From contig NZ_JABBGB010000001.1 of the NCBI RefSeq assembly GCF_012927185.1, positions 1,922,001 through 1,986,000 on the forward strand: a stretch of DNA of 64,000 bases. Direction: 5' to 3'. This stretch comes from Pseudoflavitalea sp. G-6-1-2. Lineage in GTDB: Bacteria; Bacteroidota; Bacteroidia; Chitinophagales; Chitinophagaceae. This document shows positions 18,947 through 27,549 of this stretch, in pieces. The notes under the pieces were generated by a model. The model did no database searches. It saw only the letters and a program-made list of their open reading frames with translations, and was not told the origin of the DNA. Both the position numbers and the translations under genes were made by a program. Each line of letters begins with the position of its first letter. Position 1 is the stretch's first letter.

Positions 18947-19151
18947 ACTGTGAAGGTAGGCAGTTAACGCAAGAATAACCAAAAGCGCCCGAATTCATTA
19001 TCGGGCAGCGGAGGCGCTGAGATATGAATAACTGACTACGAAGATTTGTCGGTACACTCCGTTAATGCTGCGATTCAGCGTTGGCTGCATTTTGATTTCA
19101 TCTCCTGAATGTAGTTTACAGATGTACTTTTCATTTGCAAAACATTCAACT

Positions 19152-19934
19152 ATGAACGTACTCAGGGTTTATCATACATCCATGTTGCTGTTGTGTATCG
19201 TGTCTGCGCAATTGTTGCATGCGCAGGAAGGAACCAGATTGTTTACAGAGAAAGGTGCATTTCTGGCGGCACCTGCCGGGCATCCGCTCGATGCCAAACG
19301 ATCTGGATATTCTGATGCGCAGATTCAGGCTTTCTTCAGCAATATGAAACGTTTTATGGAAAAAATGCATCAGTCCATTCCCTGCATCAACCCTCCTCAT
19401 GGATACAATGTGAATGTGTGGAATGCTGCCTGTTCAAACGGAACCTGTTCCGATCAGAAAGTGATGGCGGGAGTAACCGGACTGTTGATCAGACCATTTC
19501 TGGTTTCGGATAAAGACCCTGCTCCAAAGATGCAGCAGGAAGGCGCGTCCATTAAAGTTTATGTGAACGATATGGTTACTATGCTGATGCTCGGATCGAG
19601 AGAAGGAGACTGGTTCTACGAACCAAAGATCATCGAAACCATCGATGGATGTCCGGTTTATGAAGGTGGCTTTCTGGTGCTTACCAAAAATAAAAAGCCT
19701 TTGTTTGCTCAGGTGCCTCCTCAGAAGGTGGAAGAAAAACTGCCGGGCATGTCGGGGAAACTCCGGTTGGTGGTACCCAATCCTGCATTCTACGATTCTA
19801 CAAGAAAAACCGAATTGCAGCTGGTGATCATCGACCTGTTCAGATACAAGCTCAAAAAAGAATGGGGGCACGAACTGATTGCCGAGATCCGCAAAACCTT
19901 CGATGTGCCTGCCTTGCTGAAAGAGCTAAACTAA
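19152..19934 (+). CDS. secreted protein of unknown function
   Basis: A 260-residue protein starting at ATG 19152 with a clear signal peptide ending LLHAQ. The mature part has three cysteines in the segment INPPHGYNVNVWNAACSNGTC and another in IDGCPVYEGGF, which could form disulfides. It has no transmembrane segments or repeats, and the C-terminus is basic and helical. I do not recognise the family. It stands alone and is closed by a terminator. An upstream extension of the frame to 19065 lacks any signal-like start. Confidence 0.7.
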   Translation: MNVLRVYHTSMLLLCIVSAQLLHAQEGTRLFTEKGAFLAAPAGHPLDAKRSGYSDAQIQAFFSNMKRFMEKMHQSIPCINPPHGYNVNVWNAACSNGTCSDQKVMAGVTGLLIRPFLVSDKDPAPKMQQEGASIKVYVNDMVTMLMLGSREGDWFYEPKIIETIDGCPVYEGGFLVLTKNKKPLFAQVPPQKVEEKLPGMSGKLRLVVPNPAFYDSTRKTELQLVIIDLFRYKLKKEWGHELIAEIRKTFDVPALLKELN

Positions 19935-19963
19935 GTGGATCCTTCAACACACAGCAAATTGCG

Positions 19964-20008
19964 AAGCCGGTATCTCCCTCAATCCGATGTGAGATACTGG
20001 CTTTTCTG
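19964..20008 (+). terminator. terminator of the secreted-protein gene, overlapping the converging gene
   Basis: A 13-bp stem (19964-19976 with 19991-20003, one G-U pair), a 14-base loop and TTTTCT. It lies 30 bases after the stop at 19934 and runs into the 3' end of the converging SnoaL-like gene (stop at 19979). Confidence 0.7.
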
Positions 20009-20347
20009 CAATAACGGCCTCGGATCGAATACTTCGCGCAGTTTGGTGATCTTTCCGTTTGCCAGCTGAAACCAGCCGCAACAGAATATCAGCTGATCTC
20101 TGAACAGCAGATCGTACAGCACGCATACATCATTGCCTTCGGCGAATACTTTCCTCACATTATATTCCAGCTGCAGTTTCTCCATGTCCGAAAAAAAGAT
20201 TGCTGCACTTTCACCTGATCCCGGCACTCCTTTAAATCGGAAGTCGGCGTGAACATAATTGCGGGCCTCCCTGTAATCGTGATCATTCAGCGCACGAAGC
20301 AGTCCCAGTACAAGTTCTCTGGAGGCATGAGCTGAAATTGAGTTCAT
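19979..20347 (-). CDS. nuclear transport factor 2 / SnoaL-like family protein
   Basis: A 122-residue single-domain protein with the NTF2-like cone fold pattern: an N-terminal helix ELVLGLLRALNDHDYREARNYV, then HADFRFKG, FFSDMEKLQLEY and the final strands (CGWFQLANGKITKLREVFDPRP). These small proteins act as enzymes or binding modules for polar compounds; no catalytic assignment is possible. A short hairpin (20352-20371) sits directly before its start codon. Confidence 0.8.
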   Translation of the reverse strand: MNSISAHASRELVLGLLRALNDHDYREARNYVHADFRFKGVPGSGESAAIFFSDMEKLQLEYNVRKVFAEGNDVCVLYDLLFRDQLIFCCGWFQLANGKITKLREVFDPRPLLQKSQYLTSD

Positions 20348-20351
20348 AAGC

Positions 20352-20371
20352 TTTTATGGAAGGCCATAAAA
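20352..20371. promoter_or_regulatory. hairpin immediately upstream of the SnoaL-like start
   Basis: TTTTATGG at 20352-20359 and CCATAAAA at 20364-20371 form a perfect 8-bp stem with a 4-base loop, ending 4 bases from the ATG at 20347 on the minus strand. It could occlude ribosome entry or be a fortuitous AT-rich stem. Confidence 0.3.
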
Positions 20372-20568
20372 AAATCCATGCCAGCAATGGCTAAGCTTAT
20401 GAGTGTGAATGATTGGGAAATGCAATTCCCATTCTGTTTGATGATGTTTCTCTCGCGCAATGATAGATCGGCAATGGTCAGTTTTGCCAGGCCGGTTTAC
20501 TGAATTTCAATAACCATTGCACTGATAATTTCAATGTTTTCTAATGGGAGCGTTCCCTGCCCAACGAA

Positions 20569-20601
20569 TTTGGATGGTGTCTGAAAATTACGCTATCATT
20601 G
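20569..20601 (+). promoter_or_regulatory. candidate promoter of the dicarboxylate symporter gene
   Basis: TTTG at 20569-20572 and TATCATTG at 20594-20601 (one mismatch to TAnnTTTG) are separated by 21 bases, upstream of ATG 20624. Confidence 0.4.
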
Positions 20602-20623
20602 CGTTTTAACCCCCTAACTGCAA

Positions 20624-21877
20624 ATGAAATATCTGAAAAGTCTGTATGTGCAGGTGACCATCGGAATCGTCCTGGGCGTCTTTGCTGGTTGGCTCTTCCC
20701 TTCTTTCAATGGTACTGCCAAACTGATCAGCGAAACTTTCATCAACATGATCAGGATGGTGATTGCCCCCGTGATCTTTCTCACCATCGTTGCGGGTATT
20801 GCAGGTGCAGGCGACATGAAAAAAGTAGGCAGGGTAGGATTGAAAGCCTTCGTGTACTTCGAGATCGTAACCACACTGGCACTGGTGATCGGATTGCTCA
20901 CCGCCAATCTCATAAAACCCGGCAAGGGGGTAGACAGACCCACCGGCACCAGTGAACAGGTAGCGAAATACACAGCACAGGCACAGGAAATGAACTGGGG
21001 AAAATTCTTCTCCGATATCGTTCCGCATAATGTGTTAGAGGCATTCGCCAAAGGCGATATTCTGCAGGTGCTTTTCTTCAGCATCCTTTTCGGAATAGGA
21101 TTGAAAATGCTGGGAAGCAAAGGGGATGGATTACTGTCCACATTCGATAAGATCAATCAGGTACTTTTCAATGTGATCAGGATAATCATGAAACTCAGTC
21201 CCATTGGTGCTTTCGGTGGCATGGCCTACACTATCGGCAAGTTCGGATTTGCCAGCATCATTGCACTGGGAAAATTATTACTCACCTTCTATCTTACAGG
21301 ATTTCTCTTCATATTCATTGTACTCAACTTCGTTTGTTTTTATTACAAGATCAGTCTCTGGAAACTGCTTGGCTATATCAAAGAAGAGCTGCTGATCGTT
21401 CTCGGCGCCAGCAGCAGCGAAGCTGCATTGCCATCGCTGATGCAAAAACTAACCGCCGCCGGTTGTGAAAAAGAAGTGGTGGGATTGGTAGTGCCAACCG
21501 GATACAGCTTCAATCTCGATGGTACCACCATTTATCTCAGCATGTCTGTGATTTTTCTGGCGCAGGTATTCGATATCGATCTGTCCATCGGGCAGCAGCT
21601 CACCGTTATCGGCGTATTGCTGCTCACCAGCAAAGGCGCAGCTGGCGTTACCGGCAGCGGTTTCATTGTGCTGGCATCTACACTCACAGCCCTGAAAGTG
21701 ATACCTATCGAAGGATTGGGCTTGTTGATCGGTGTAGACCGTTTCATGAGCGAAGGCCGCGCTATAGTGAACATCATCGGAAATACCATCGCAACCGTAG
21801 TTATTGCAAAGTCGGAGAAAGAGATCGACATGGATACATACAAACGCGTAGTGGAGAAAAAACAGCTGGCCGCCTGA
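20624..21877 (+). CDS. dicarboxylate/amino acid:cation symporter (DctA-like)
   Basis: A 417-residue secondary transporter of the DAACS family in the inner membrane. All core motifs are present: the serine-rich re-entrant loop GASSSEAALPSLM, NLDGTTIYLSMSVIFLAQ in TM7, the second loop LTSKGAAGVTGSGFIVL, and GVDRFMSEGRAIVNIIGN in TM8. The GVDRFMSE form resembles DctA of C4-dicarboxylates more than GltP, but the substrate is not settled by sequence. It is a single-gene unit with its own promoter. Confidence 0.92.
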   Translation: MKYLKSLYVQVTIGIVLGVFAGWLFPSFNGTAKLISETFINMIRMVIAPVIFLTIVAGIAGAGDMKKVGRVGLKAFVYFEIVTTLALVIGLLTANLIKPGKGVDRPTGTSEQVAKYTAQAQEMNWGKFFSDIVPHNVLEAFAKGDILQVLFFSILFGIGLKMLGSKGDGLLSTFDKINQVLFNVIRIIMKLSPIGAFGGMAYTIGKFGFASIIALGKLLLTFYLTGFLFIFIVLNFVCFYYKISLWKLLGYIKEELLIVLGASSSEAALPSLMQKLTAAGCEKEVVGLVVPTGYSFNLDGTTIYLSMSVIFLAQVFDIDLSIGQQLTVIGVLLLTSKGAAGVTGSGFIVLASTLTALKVIPIEGLGLLIGVDRFMSEGRAIVNIIGNTIATVVIAKSEKEIDMDTYKRVVEKKQLAA

Positions 21878-21925
21878 TGTTCAGCGAAAACATTACCTTC
21901 GCGCGCATATTTTAAATCTCTAAGC

Positions 21926-22510
21926 ATGAAACTGGTTGACTTACTGGCGGCAAGAAGCAATAATCAATGTGAAATCTGCACTTCAACTGATGGTCTGAAA
22001 CCTTATGAAGTACCCCCAACTTCAGATGGAACTATCGACGACACTATCCTGATCTGCGAGAAGTGCCGCCTGCAGCTCGATAAAAAAGAAGAGCTGGATA
22101 CAACCCGTTGGAACTGCCTTACCACCTCAATGTGGAGTGAAGTACCTGCCGTTCAGGTGGTAACCTGGAGATTGCTCAACCGTCTCCGCAACGAGAGCTG
22201 GGCTGCGGAAAATCTGGATATGATGTATCTCAGCGATGAACATCTCGCCTGGGCCAAAGCAACCGGCGATCATGAGAACGATGCCTCCGTTGAACTGCAC
22301 CGCGATGCCAATGGCCATGTTCTTCAGCACGGGGACTCCGTTGTGCTTGTAAAATCACTCGACGTAAAAGGATCTACCCTCAACGCCAAGATGGGAACAG
22401 TGGTTCGGAACATCAGACTGGTAGAAGACAATAAAGAACAGATCGAAGGAAGAGTGGAAGGTCAGCTGATTGTTATTCTCACAAAATATGTACGTAGACA
22501 GAACGGATAA
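21926..22510 (+). CDS. PhnA (YjdM)-like zinc-ribbon domain protein
   Basis: A 194-residue protein with an N-terminal zinc ribbon (CEIC at 16-19 and CEKC further on) and a C-terminal PhnA SH3-like domain (LQHGDSVVLVKSLDVKGS, then GTVVRNIRLV and VEGQLIVILTKYVRR). Despite the historical name, members are not needed for phosphonate breakdown and the biochemical role is unclear. It is probably transcribed alone; TACCTTCG at 21894-21901 is a possible -7 box. Confidence 0.85.
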   Translation: MKLVDLLAARSNNQCEICTSTDGLKPYEVPPTSDGTIDDTILICEKCRLQLDKKEELDTTRWNCLTTSMWSEVPAVQVVTWRLLNRLRNESWAAENLDMMYLSDEHLAWAKATGDHENDASVELHRDANGHVLQHGDSVVLVKSLDVKGSTLNAKMGTVVRNIRLVEDNKEQIEGRVEGQLIVILTKYVRRQNG

Positions 22511-22574
22511 CACTTGCAATTTTATTGCATATTTTGTATTTTGGCGCTGAACCAAGCCCCAAAAAGAACTGTAC

Positions 22575-23252
22575 ATGTACACGCCGGTATCTAAGATCCC
22601 AGATCTGGAATTGTTCACCCATGGATCGGGAAAATACGAGATCAGGAACCTCGAAGGCCCCATTGTAATCCCCTGCTGGAGCGGATTTCAGAGCAGGCAG
22701 GATGTAGACAGTTTCCTTCCTGAAATTGAGCCCTCCGACGGTCATGCAAGCATCAATATCGGTGGTGATATGGTGAGTGAAGATCCGCAGGTTCAGTATT
22801 TTCATCTCAATGCCTACAATTACCTGATGGAACATCAGGTTCGCATACAGGAAAATATTCTGCAAACACTGCTATCCGAATATGGTAATCTGCAGGAACT
22901 CTACGGTTTCACCGACGAAGAAGCTGCTGCGCTTTTACCTGAAGTGAAAAATGTAGAGGATCTGAAAAAACTTATCGGCCTTTCAGGCGTATATCTTCTC
23001 AACGTAAGTAAAGATGATATCGGTTATGTAGGCTACGAATTCGGATGCACCTGGGATGATGAGCGCGGCCTCGGCATTATGACGCATATGGACAGAGTGA
23101 TCGAAATCGGAGATGGCAGCACTGCTTTTCTCACATGGATTGCAGACAGAGACCTCAATCCCGATGACGATTCATACGACACGGTGCTCAAAGCCATCGA
23201 AGAACAAGCTGCCATGCTCCCCGCAAAGAAGCCCTGGTGGAAATTCTGGTGA
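22575..23252 (+). CDS. DUF6985-like hypothetical protein
   Basis: A 225-residue acidic soluble protein with no signal peptide. Segments such as VIPCWSGFQ, the paired LKKLIGLSGVYLLN and VGYEFGCTWDDERGLGIMTHMDRVIEIG resemble the DUF6985 family, which is often annotated near contact-dependent or accessory genes; the function is unknown. The last residues KKPWWKFW are unusually aromatic. Its TGA stop abuts that of the converging GNAT gene with no gap. Confidence 0.65.
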   Translation: MYTPVSKIPDLELFTHGSGKYEIRNLEGPIVIPCWSGFQSRQDVDSFLPEIEPSDGHASINIGGDMVSEDPQVQYFHLNAYNYLMEHQVRIQENILQTLLSEYGNLQELYGFTDEEAAALLPEVKNVEDLKKLIGLSGVYLLNVSKDDIGYVGYEFGCTWDDERGLGIMTHMDRVIEIGDGSTAFLTWIADRDLNPDDDSYDTVLKAIEEQAAMLPAKKPWWKFW

Positions 23253-23759
23253 TCATAATTTCATCTCGAATAAACTGAAGCTTCCGTTCTGGTAATGCGC
23301 CGGCAAATCCGGTGTAGTGCCCGGTTCTGTAATGCCCAGATAGGTAAAGCCACAACTGATGTAGTAGTTATTCAGCCGGTCGTTGCCACTGCCGGTATCG
23401 AGTCTGATATAGTCCAGTCCATGAGTGGCGGCATATTCTTTTGCCCAGCTCACGATCTGCTTTACAAAATGTTGTCCACGGAAAGCGGGATCGGTGGCAA
23501 TGCGATGCAGATAGATACATGCATCTGTATCCTTTTCGCCCCAGATATACGGATCATTGAAGGCTGTCATGAATACGCAGGCAATCTGATCGTTCACCAC
23601 AATCTTCCATTGGCGCTGCTCGCTGATCTCTCTCTCTACCAGTGAACGCTCAAACCCAAGCCAGTGCTTCTTTCCCACCAGTTTCTGGTAAGAGGTGGCC
23701 AGATCGTACAACTCAAAAATTCTGTTGATGTCCCCGATATTGCTGTTGAGTATTTTCAT
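23253..23759 (-). CDS. GNAT-family N-acetyltransferase
   Basis: A 168-residue GNAT protein. The acetyl-CoA site is recognisable as LHRIATDPAFRGQHFVKQIV (motif A), followed by LDYIRLDTGSGNDRLNNYYISCGF (motif B). The substrate cannot be told. ATG 23759 is chosen because the longer frame starts with TTG at 23771. It lies downstream of the GlxA-like regulator gene on the same strand, 89 bases apart. Confidence 0.87.
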   Translation of the reverse strand: MKILNSNIGDINRIFELYDLATSYQKLVGKKHWLGFERSLVEREISEQRQWKIVVNDQIACVFMTAFNDPYIWGEKDTDACIYLHRIATDPAFRGQHFVKQIVSWAKEYAATHGLDYIRLDTGSGNDRLNNYYISCGFTYLGITEPGTTPDLPAHYQNGSFSLFEMKL

Positions 23760-23848
23760 GTGCCTTTTCAACTTTACTGTGTTGCTGATGCAAAGCTGAG
23801 AAAGTTTGCTGATTGAAAATAGATTCAGATTTTCAGAAAACCGGGGTA

Positions 23849-24823
23849 TCAGTTTGCTGCTGCGCGGTATTTGTTGCGGTAATCGACAGGTGTCATACCC
23901 GTTACTTTTCTGAATACAGATCTGAAGGATTGGATATCGGCGTACCCGGAGTCGAGCATTATTTCACTCACTGTTTTGCTGCCGGATTCCAGTTGTTTCT
24001 TGGCTGCTTCGATCTTTACTTTCTGAATGTAGCTGATGAGCGAATGACGGGTGGCTTTGCTGAATCTTCTTTCAAATGTTCTGCGTCCGCAATTGAAACG
24101 GGCAGCCAGTTCGTCTACCACAAATCTGTCGAAATAATTTTGCTCTATGTATTCCTGTGCCTGCAAAACCATATCATCTCCATGATCTTTGAGACCATTG
24201 AAAATGATGAATGGACTCTGCAGATTCTTGTCGATATCGATCACAAAATATTTGGCTGTTCGAATGGCTGTGCGGCGATCTGTAAGTTTTTCTGTGAGAT
24301 GAAGCAACAGGTTCCAGTATGCATTGCTTCCCCCGCTGGAGTACAGTCCGCTTTGATCGGTGATGATCTTTTCATCTACCAATGTACTGAGCGGATAAAA
24401 ATGCCTGAACTCATTTGCATAAGCCCAGTGAGTGGTGCATTGTTTGTTCTTCAGCAGCCCCGAGAATGCCAGCAGGAAAGTGCCGGTACTCATGGCAGCA
24501 ATCGAAGCGCCTTGTTTGTATTGTTTTGCGATCCATCCTCCGAACTCGCGGTTGAGGTGGGTAGCCGTCATCATATTCCCTGTGAGGGAAGGAATGATCA
24601 CCAGATCCGTTCTGTCTATTTCTTTGATATGCACCTGCGGAAACACGGCAAACAGCTGATTGCTGAGGGTGGTTGTTTTATTGATACCTGCAAGGCGAAT
24701 CTCGAACGGCTCTTCCTGTCCTGTCTCCTGCAGAAATTCATTCACTTTGGCAAAGAGCGTATAGCTGTCTGCAATGGATGCAATCGATGCATGGTGCAAG
24801 GCAAGAATGGTAATGCTTTTCAT
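23849..24823 (-). CDS. GlxA-family AraC-type regulator with DJ-1/PfpI-like domain
   Basis: A 324-residue two-domain regulator with an N-terminal DJ-1/PfpI-like amidotransferase fold (to about 190) and a C-terminal AraC DNA-binding domain (VVDELAARFNCGRRTFERRF, then SGYADIQSFRSVFRKVTGMTPVDYR). The nucleophile-elbow segment reads SMSTGTFLLA, with Ser where the family's Cys normally sits, so it is a sensor rather than an enzyme. ATG 24823 gives the standard start MKSITILAL. It may control the divergent VOC gene or the downstream GNAT gene. Confidence 0.88.
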   Translation of the reverse strand: MKSITILALHHASIASIADSYTLFAKVNEFLQETGQEEPFEIRLAGINKTTTLSNQLFAVFPQVHIKEIDRTDLVIIPSLTGNMMTATHLNREFGGWIAKQYKQGASIAAMSTGTFLLAFSGLLKNKQCTTHWAYANEFRHFYPLSTLVDEKIITDQSGLYSSGGSNAYWNLLLHLTEKLTDRRTAIRTAKYFVIDIDKNLQSPFIIFNGLKDHGDDMVLQAQEYIEQNYFDRFVVDELAARFNCGRRTFERRFSKATRHSLISYIQKVKIEAAKKQLESGSKTVSEIMLDSGYADIQSFRSVFRKVTGMTPVDYRNKYRAAAN

Positions 24824-24934
24824 GCTGTAAAAATAGGGATTGAAGTTGTCGCGATCACCAACCATAGATTGTCGTAATTACGCAGCATCCATTTGGTTTC
24901 CGGTTCTTACTTTCGTTTTAAATACAATTACGAC

Positions 24935-25360
24935 ATGCAAGACTTTGTTCCTTATCTGCAATTCGCCGGCAATGCCAAAGAAGCGATGCACTTTTACAAA
25001 TCTGTTCTGGGCGGTGAGTTCACCGGATATGCACGGTATGCCGAAATTCCCGGAGGTGAAAAACTGTCCGAAGCAGAACAGGAGAAATTCATTCATATTG
25101 CGCTGACCATCGGCAACGGGCATCGCATCATGGCCAGTGATGCCGTTGAAGGAATGACAGCCGGTATGGTATTCGGTAACAACCTGCATATATGCGTATT
25201 TGCCGATTCCGAAGCCGAAGCGGATCAATTCTTTGAAGGTCTTTCCGATGATGGTAAAGTGATGATGCCGATGAACAAAACTTTCTGGGGCAATTATTAT
25301 GGCATGTGCGAAGATAAATTCGGCATCAACTGGATGATCACCCACGAACCAAAAAAGTAA
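24935..25360 (+). CDS. VOC-family protein (PhnB/3-demethylubiquinone methyltransferase-like)
   Basis: A 141-residue vicinal-oxygen-chelate fold protein of the PhnB type, with two beta-alpha-beta units (VPYLQFAGNAKEAMHFYKSV and LHICVFADSEAEADQFFEGL) and a C-terminal FWGNYYGMCEDKFGINWMI. Members are widespread dimeric proteins and most lack a proven function. ATG 24935 starts at the domain boundary. It is followed after 32 bases by a DUF4287 gene, often found beside such proteins. Confidence 0.87.
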   Translation: MQDFVPYLQFAGNAKEAMHFYKSVLGGEFTGYARYAEIPGGEKLSEAEQEKFIHIALTIGNGHRIMASDAVEGMTAGMVFGNNLHICVFADSEAEADQFFEGLSDDGKVMMPMNKTFWGNYYGMCEDKFGINWMITHEPKK

Positions 25361-25392
25361 ATCCAAAACAGTAACCCTCAAAATGTAATCAT

Positions 25393-25611
25393 ATGTCGTT
25401 CCAGGCTTACCTCGATAATATCAAAGCGAAAACAGGCAAATCTGCCGAAGACTTCAAAAAACTCGCAGAGAAAAAGAAGTTCGTCATCAAAGGAGAACTC
25501 GATCCTAAAGTGAAAGCCACAGAAGTGCTGAACTGGCTGAAAGAAGAATATGAGTTAGGGCATGGCCATGCAATGTCGCTCTATGCTTATTTCAAAGGCA
25601 AGCGCGAGTAA
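25393..25611 (+). CDS. DUF4287 domain-containing protein
   Basis: A 72-residue basic helical protein that covers a complete DUF4287 domain: SFQAYLDNIKAKTGKSAEDF at the start, VLNWLKEEYELGHGHAMSLY near the end. The function is unknown; in other genomes it is frequently encoded next to VOC/PhnB or DUF5655 proteins, as here. It is probably cotranscribed with the VOC gene. Confidence 0.85.
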   Translation: MSFQAYLDNIKAKTGKSAEDFKKLAEKKKFVIKGELDPKVKATEVLNWLKEEYELGHGHAMSLYAYFKGKRE

Positions 25612-25663
25612 CTGCGTTGGTTGGTACATGCAACATTTTTAAGTTCTGCGCGACTTATACATC

Positions 25664-27055
25664 ATGACCAACTTGCTGCTACTCCGAAAATCGTTACTGA
25701 TGGCAGGCTGTTTTGTCTGCCATTTTTCATTTGCGCAATCCCATCGGGTTGTTATCGACTCAGTTATGCAACGTGCCTTTCGCATGGGGCTCTTCAATGG
25801 AAATTTACTGGTAGTCGATAAAGGAAAGCCTGTATATTCGGCTGCTATTGGTTTTGCGGACTCTACGCATACAAAAAAATTAACCACCGATCACCGTTTT
25901 CATATTGGTTCCATTGCAAAAGAATTCAATTCGGTTGCCATTATGCTGTTGGTTCAGCAGGGCAAGCTGAAACTGAGCGATCCTGTAACATCCTTTCTTC
26001 CTGATATGCCTGCGTGGATGGGCAAGATAACTGTACTGCACCTCCTTCAGTACAGAAGCGGGCTTCCGAACGTAAACTGGGATCAGGCAAAATCGGATGC
26101 GGACATCATGAAACAGCTGAAGGAGACAACAGCACCCATGTTCGAGCCTGGAACTTCCTACGCTTACTATAACACGAATGTATTTTTGCAGCGAAGGATT
26201 GTTGAAAAAATTTCAGGACTGTCTTTCAATCAGTTTGTAAAACAGTATTTGCTTATTCCGGCCAAAATGAAAACAGCACTGGTTGATCCCGCTGAAAAAG
26301 ATCCATTGGTTGCAAGATGCTTCGACAATGATAACAAGCAAGGAAGGCTTGAATATACGATGAGCGGATGGACCAGTGTAACATTGGCCGATTTTTACAA
26401 TTGGTCTGTCTGTCTCGAAAAATTCTGTTTGCTCACTCCGGACAATACCCGCCAGATATTGATACCGGCTGCATCTGGACAGCAGGCTGGGCTTGGTAAA
26501 GGAGCCATGGAAAACAACCTGATCACCCGGCACGAACATGATGGAACTGCAGATAGTTATCAGGCGCTCCTCGTGAGTAATCCTACAATAGGCAGGCTGG
26601 TGATTCTGCTTACCAACAACAAGCAAAATAATCTCGGTGACATCAATACCTGCATTCAGGCCATCCTCGACGATAAACCCTATACAGCTCCCAGAAAGAA
26701 ATTTTCAGTAGCCATACAAAAAGAACTGGATACCATCAGGGCCAGTTCGCTGATAGATCAATTTGAAAAGCTGAAGATGCATTCGCCGGATGAATACTAT
26801 TTCAATGATGAGTATGAATTCAATTCCATTGGGTATGTATTGCTTTCCAAACAGCGGATCGATGAAGCCATCAAAGTTTTTGAATACAACACAAAGCTCT
26901 TTCCGGCATCAGGGAACGTCTGGGATAGCTTGGGTGAAGCTTATCTGAAGCAGGGCGATAAGGCAAATGCATTGAGGTGTTACAAGAAGGCAGTTTCTCT
27001 CGACCCCGGCAATACAGGTGCTTTAAAAATTATTGCTGAATTGGAAAAACATTGA
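25664..27055 (+). CDS. secreted serine hydrolase (class C beta-lactamase fold) with TPR tail
   Basis: A 463-residue protein with a signal peptide ending SFAQS and a penicillin-binding/class C serine-hydrolase domain: SIAK (SxxK) in the HIGSIAKEF motif and YYN in YAYYNTN (YxN). The C-terminal 100 residues (VLSKQRIDEAIKVFEYNT, AYLKQGDKANALRCYKKAV) form TPR repeats. Such proteins are esterases or peptidases of unknown substrate; resistance to antibiotics is not implied. It converges on the lanthipeptide operon with 2 bases between stops. Confidence 0.88.
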   Translation: MTNLLLLRKSLLMAGCFVCHFSFAQSHRVVIDSVMQRAFRMGLFNGNLLVVDKGKPVYSAAIGFADSTHTKKLTTDHRFHIGSIAKEFNSVAIMLLVQQGKLKLSDPVTSFLPDMPAWMGKITVLHLLQYRSGLPNVNWDQAKSDADIMKQLKETTAPMFEPGTSYAYYNTNVFLQRRIVEKISGLSFNQFVKQYLLIPAKMKTALVDPAEKDPLVARCFDNDNKQGRLEYTMSGWTSVTLADFYNWSVCLEKFCLLTPDNTRQILIPAASGQQAGLGKGAMENNLITRHEHDGTADSYQALLVSNPTIGRLVILLTNNKQNNLGDINTCIQAILDDKPYTAPRKKFSVAIQKELDTIRASSLIDQFEKLKMHSPDEYYFNDEYEFNSIGYVLLSKQRIDEAIKVFEYNTKLFPASGNVWDSLGEAYLKQGDKANALRCYKKAVSLDPGNTGALKIIAELEKH

Positions 27056-27057
27056 GT

Positions 27058-27549
27058 CTATCTTCTGACCAGCCTGCTGAAGAAACTGGTTTCTCCCGTG
27101 ATGATGCTTGCTTTGCCATTCAATACCGAAGCGCTTTGTATACGCTTTCCGGTGGTTGTTTGCAGGCCATTGTTCAGGTATACCGTTACAGCCATTACAG
27201 AATCATTCAGTGCGGTAGGAATGCCCGTCACCCGCCCTTCGAGCAATCCAAATTCATTTTCGGGATAAGCATATAACCGGATGAAGACCTGCTGCCCATC
27301 CTTTACAGGCACAGAGCCTTTGGCAGGAATTTGCACAACAGTGATCGAATTGGTAGGGTTGATATGCAGCTGAGCATGGCCATCGATGCTATCCGGATAC
27401 CTGAAGAAATACGCTGCACACAGTAGCCCCAATAGCAGCACACTGATAATGATGATTCCCCATCGGATGATCCACGAAGGCATCTTGCCGATGATCTCCT
27501 GCACTTCACTTGAGCTGCTGCGAGGCAGATGGTTGGTTGGCTTGCTCAT
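27058..27549 (-). CDS. short HlyD-like membrane adaptor of the lanthipeptide exporter
   Basis: A 163-residue protein with one N-terminal transmembrane helix (IIRWGIIIISVLLLGLL) after a cytoplasmic segment of about 25 residues (the EVQEIIGKMPSWIIRWG form is typical of Bacteroidota exporter HlyD proteins), then a beta-rich periplasmic part (GSVPVKDGQQVFIRLYAYP, EGRVTGI). Ordinary partners are about 400 residues; this one lacks the coiled-coil hairpin and lipoyl domains that reach an outer-membrane channel. Its start overlaps the exporter stop by ATGA, so it is translated with it. Confidence 0.75.
   Translation of the reverse strand: MSKPTNHLPRSSSSEVQEIIGKMPSWIIRWGIIIISVLLLGLLCAAYFFRYPDSIDGHAQLHINPTNSITVVQIPAKGSVPVKDGQQVFIRLYAYPENEFGLLEGRVTGIPTALNDSVMAVTVYLNNGLQTTTGKRIQSASVLNGKASIITGETSFFSRLVRR

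Noticed and set aside
25664-27055. Serine hydrolase as an antibiotic-resistance beta-lactamase
   Set aside because: The SxxK and YxN motifs are shared with many esterases and peptidases and the TPR tail is atypical of true beta-lactamases.
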